Below, piece after piece: positions 61,724 to 64,000 of a stretch of 64,000 nt of DNA. A program made the position numbers and the translations under genes. Position 1 is the first letter of the stretch; each line of letters opens with the position of its first letter. The notes beneath the pieces were generated by a model. That model was not told the origin of the DNA, made no database searches, and saw only the letters and a list, made by a program, of their open reading frames with translations. The DNA is taken from assembly GCF_024267655.1 (NCBI RefSeq), contig NZ_CP100595.1, positions 496,001-560,000 of the forward strand, given 5' to 3'. The DNA is from Arcobacter roscoffensis (lineage in GTDB: Bacteria > Campylobacterota > Campylobacteria > Campylobacterales > Arcobacteraceae).

Positions 61724-63337
61724 ATGTTAGGGATTATTGTCTCAACAATTGCAATTGCATTAATCGTAAATTTAATTCTAAAAAAGTTTCATTTACCTAC
61801 TATCATTGGGTATATTTTTACAGGAACAATTATAGCTTATGCTTTTGAATTACATGATGCTGTAAATAACCATACATTAAAAGAAATAGCTGAATTTGGG
61901 GTTGTTTTTTTAATGTTTACTATTGGATTAGAATTCTCAATTGAACATCTAAAAAAGATGAAAAGGGAAGTGTTTGTAACAGGAAGTTTACAGATACTAG
62001 TTACTGCTACATTTGTATTTTTAGTATGTTACTTTGCAATTGGACTATCTACTGAAACATCTGTTATCATAGGTGCTGCACTTGCCTTGTCTTCAACAGC
62101 TATCGTACTTAAAACTTTTAATGAAACAAAAGAGATAAATAGACCTCATGGAAGACGTGTTTTAGGTATTTTAATTATGCAAGATATTGCAGTAATTCCT
62201 ATTTTACTTATGATTTCTTTCTTTACTATGGGTGATGATAAAAGTGTAGGTTATATGATATTTGAAACATTAGTTGCTGCATTTATCTTATTAACACTGC
62301 TTTATGTTTCAGGAAAGTATTTATTAGAGCCATTTTTAACATTGGTTTCAAAAACTAAAACAGATGAGCTTTTTGTAGGTTCAGTACTTTTACTTGCAAT
62401 TGGTTCTTCATATTTAGCTCATTATTTTGGTTTTACTTATTCACTTGGAGCTTTTGTTGCAGGTATGATGATTAGTGAGACAAAGTTTAAACATCAAGTT
62501 GAAGCTGACCTAATACCATTTAGAAATATTCTTTTAGGTGTGTTCTTTATTACAGTGGGTATGCAAATTAACTTTACAGTAATTGGTGAATATATTTGGA
62601 TAATTCTTCTTTTACTTCCAGTTTTAATGGGATTGAAATATGCAATCATTTATACAATTGTGAAGTTTGAAGATAATAAAAGGGTTGCATTTAAAACAGC
62701 TTTATCATTGATTCAAATTGGTGAATTTTCACTTGCAATTTTAGAACTTGCAAGAAGTAAAGATTTAGTTGATCCTACTTATTCACAAGTATTGATTGTA
62801 ACTATTGTAATTTCTATGGTATTAACTCCAATTATTCTGAAAAATTTATCTAAAGCAGCAGCTAAACTTGTTCCTGAAGATGTTATGATGATTAACTCAG
62901 CACACCATGTGGATGAAGATAAGAAAAACCATGTTGTAGTACTTGGATATGGAAGATTCGGTCAATCTATTGTAAATGAACTTAAAATGTTAGAACAAGA
63001 TTATGTTGTAATTGAACATAATATGAAATTTTATCAGTTAGGTGAACAAAGAGGTGAGCCAATAGTTTTTGGAAATGCAGCACATAGACATATTCTAAAC
63101 TCTGTAAATATTAAAACAGCCTCAGCTGTTATTGTTGCTGTTAATAACCCAGAAGCCTTACAGCTTATTTGTCATGCAATTGATGATTTAACTCATAATG
63201 CTAAGACAATTATTACAGTTACAAGTGAACAAGATAAGAAAGCTCTTGAAGGTTTACATCTAGAGCATATTATTGTTGAGACGAATCAAATAGCTAAATC
63301 AGTAGTTGATGAGGTTATGTATTGTAGATTAGGTTAA
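61724..63337 (+). CDS. Kef-type cation:proton antiporter with TrkA-N domain
   Basis: This 537-residue inner-membrane protein has about 12 hydrophobic segments with the CPA2 family patterns: FHLPTIIGYIFTGTII, EFGVVFLMFTIGLEFS, AALALSSTAIVLKTF and LGAFVAGMMISE. A cytoplasmic TrkA-N Rossmann domain (from about 405, VVVLGYGRFGQSIVNEL) follows. It is likely a potassium or sodium efflux antiporter gated by nucleotide binding. GGAGA precedes the ATG. It may be the last gene of the operon. Confidence 0.9.
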   Translation: MLGIIVSTIAIALIVNLILKKFHLPTIIGYIFTGTIIAYAFELHDAVNNHTLKEIAEFGVVFLMFTIGLEFSIEHLKKMKREVFVTGSLQILVTATFVFLVCYFAIGLSTETSVIIGAALALSSTAIVLKTFNETKEINRPHGRRVLGILIMQDIAVIPILLMISFFTMGDDKSVGYMIFETLVAAFILLTLLYVSGKYLLEPFLTLVSKTKTDELFVGSVLLLAIGSSYLAHYFGFTYSLGAFVAGMMISETKFKHQVEADLIPFRNILLGVFFITVGMQINFTVIGEYIWIILLLLPVLMGLKYAIIYTIVKFEDNKRVAFKTALSLIQIGEFSLAILELARSKDLVDPTYSQVLIVTIVISMVLTPIILKNLSKAAAKLVPEDVMMINSAHHVDEDKKNHVVVLGYGRFGQSIVNELKMLEQDYVVIEHNMKFYQLGEQRGEPIVFGNAAHRHILNSVNIKTASAVIVAVNNPEALQLICHAIDDLTHNAKTIITVTSEQDKKALEGLHLEHIIVETNQIAKSVVDEVMYCRLG

Positions 63338-63356
63338 GTAGTTAACTATTTAAATA

Positions 63357-63385
63357 AAAGATAAGGATTTTAATCCTTATCTATA
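63357..63385. terminator. Bidirectional terminator after the antiporter gene
   Basis: The perfect 11-bp stem AGATAAGGATT / AATCCTTATCT (63359-63369 and 63372-63382) has a two-T loop. It lies between the converging antiporter and acyltransferase genes and overlaps the acyltransferase stop. Confidence 0.6.
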
Positions 63386-64000
63386 TATCTTTTTCTTGCG
63401 CTATCTTTTATTTTATCAACTTCAACTAAGATAAATCCATCAACACAATCAGCAAATTCAGGGTCAATATTAAAATCGCAAAATTTAACACCACCTTCTG
63501 ATGCGATATCAGAGTACTGTTTATAAAGTGTGGGTACTGCACAGTTCATATTTGATAGAGTAGATTTTAAAAGTTTAAAGTCAGCTCTTTTATCTTCTAA
63601 ATGAAAAACTTCTTTTACTTCATTTACACTATTTGAGTATTGATAAGGGATTTTTGCAGTTACTAAACTAGCTTTTGTTTTAAAATAATGTGAATAGTAA
63701 TAAACCATCATATCTTTTGCTGCTTTTGGAAAAGATGCACTCATAGATACAGGTCCAAACATATATTTTATATGTGGGTTCTTCTTAAGATAAGCTCCAA
63801 TTCCATACCATAGGTAATCTAAGGCTCTTGTTCCCCAGTATTTAGGTTGCACAAAACTTCTTCCAAGCTCAATAGAATTTTTTAAGTATGGAATCATATC
63901 TTCGTTGTAGTCAAATAGTTTATTTGAATAAAAACCTTTAACTCCTATATTTTTATAGATAAAATCAGAATTACCAATTCTATATGAACCAACTATTTCT
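63370..64000 (-). CDS. GNAT-type N-acyltransferase (OlsB/hemolysin-like), partial
   Basis: The reading frame runs unbroken from 63370 to the window edge, at least 210 residues; the internal ATG at 63897 is not the true start. The part before it reads IVGSYRIG...GFYSNKLFDYNED, and after it SIELGRSFVQPKYWGTRALDYLWYGIGAYL. This is the pattern of the OlsB/hemolysin-type acyltransferases, which put acyl chains on amino-acid head groups of membrane lipids such as ornithine lipids. The 5' end lies outside the window, so the exact subfamily cannot be settled. Confidence 0.8.
   Translation of the reverse strand, partial: EIVGSYRIGNSDFIYKNIGVKGFYSNKLFDYNEDMIPYLKNSIELGRSFVQPKYWGTRALDYLWYGIGAYLKKNPHIKYMFGPVSMSASFPKAAKDMMVYYYSHYFKTKASLVTAKIPYQYSNSVNEVKEVFHLEDKRADFKLLKSTLSNMNCAVPTLYKQYSDIASEGGVKFCDFNIDPEFADCVDGFILVEVDKIKDSARKRYIDKD

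Noticed and set aside
1-64000. CRISPR array, tRNA or rRNA genes
   Set aside because: No regularly spaced repeat-spacer pattern, cloverleaf-like segment or GC-rich rRNA stretch was found in the gaps between genes.

Overview
The window is a low-GC, strongly AT-biased chromosomal segment. Gene content and order point to Campylobacterota, most likely an Arcobacter-like genus (inference). Two blocks match Helicobacter/Campylobacter gene order: yajC-secD-secF-DUF6394-leuS-lptE-folC-M23 peptidase-bactofilin, and DUF2018 (HP0242-like)-ispB-hemA-proS. There is also a peb4-fba pair and a CosR/HsrA-type response regulator. No rRNA, tRNA, insertion sequence or CRISPR array was seen.

Layout. 0-3 kb: cytochrome bd oxidase operon on the minus strand (DUF4492 protein, cydA, cydB and a 31-codon cydX-like gene). 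3.2-9.4 kb: CoA-binding protein, histidine kinase plus CosR/HsrA regulator, peb4-fba, pepA. 9.3-31.6 kb: a large accessory cluster for periplasmic alcohol oxidation. It holds a quinoprotein (PQQ) alcohol dehydrogenase, pqqABCDE, cytochrome c550 (PedF type), PQQ-associated SoxYZ-like carrier, metallohydrolase and binding proteins, two ABC transport systems, a YVTN beta-propeller protein, a FIST-domain histidine kinase with an OmpR-type regulator, an AraC-type regulator, and an AcoD/ExaC-type aldehyde dehydrogenase with its DUF779 partner. 31.6-47 kb: ExbBD, a PLP enzyme, an orphan cache kinase, aroK, hisD, DUF2018-ispB-hemA-proS, mscS, cca, a DUF3015/DUF4105 pair and lnt. 47-64 kb: the sec/leuS/folC/bactofilin block, interrupted by an accessory insert at 50.2-53.7 kb, then a TOTE-type primase-helicase fusion, a Kef-type antiporter and a partial acyltransferase.

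How the cluster works. The dehydrogenase at 20076 would oxidise alcohols in the periplasm and pass electrons to the c-type cytochrome. pqqABCDE makes the cofactor. The cytoplasmic aldehyde dehydrogenase takes the aldehyde to the acid. The dehydrogenase has Asp-Tyr-Asp at its active site, the pattern of lanthanide-dependent enzymes, and a lipobox at its N terminus.

The main new observation is a shared promoter element. Eight promoters carry tandem GCTAWA half-sites spaced exactly 11 bp, ending exactly 9 bp before a -10 hexamer (consensus GCTAWAHTYADGCTATA-N9-TAYAHT, with small deviations). Six are inside the PQQ cluster in pairs of half-sites. Two carry four half-sites in perfect 11-bp phase: one before the aldehyde dehydrogenase, and one 20 kb away before an XdhC-like gene with an overlapping 24-codon membrane micropeptide. 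The geometry resembles a PhoB/OmpR-type activator site replacing the -35 box. The OmpR-family regulator encoded in the cluster, next to the FIST kinase, is the best candidate to bind it (inference).
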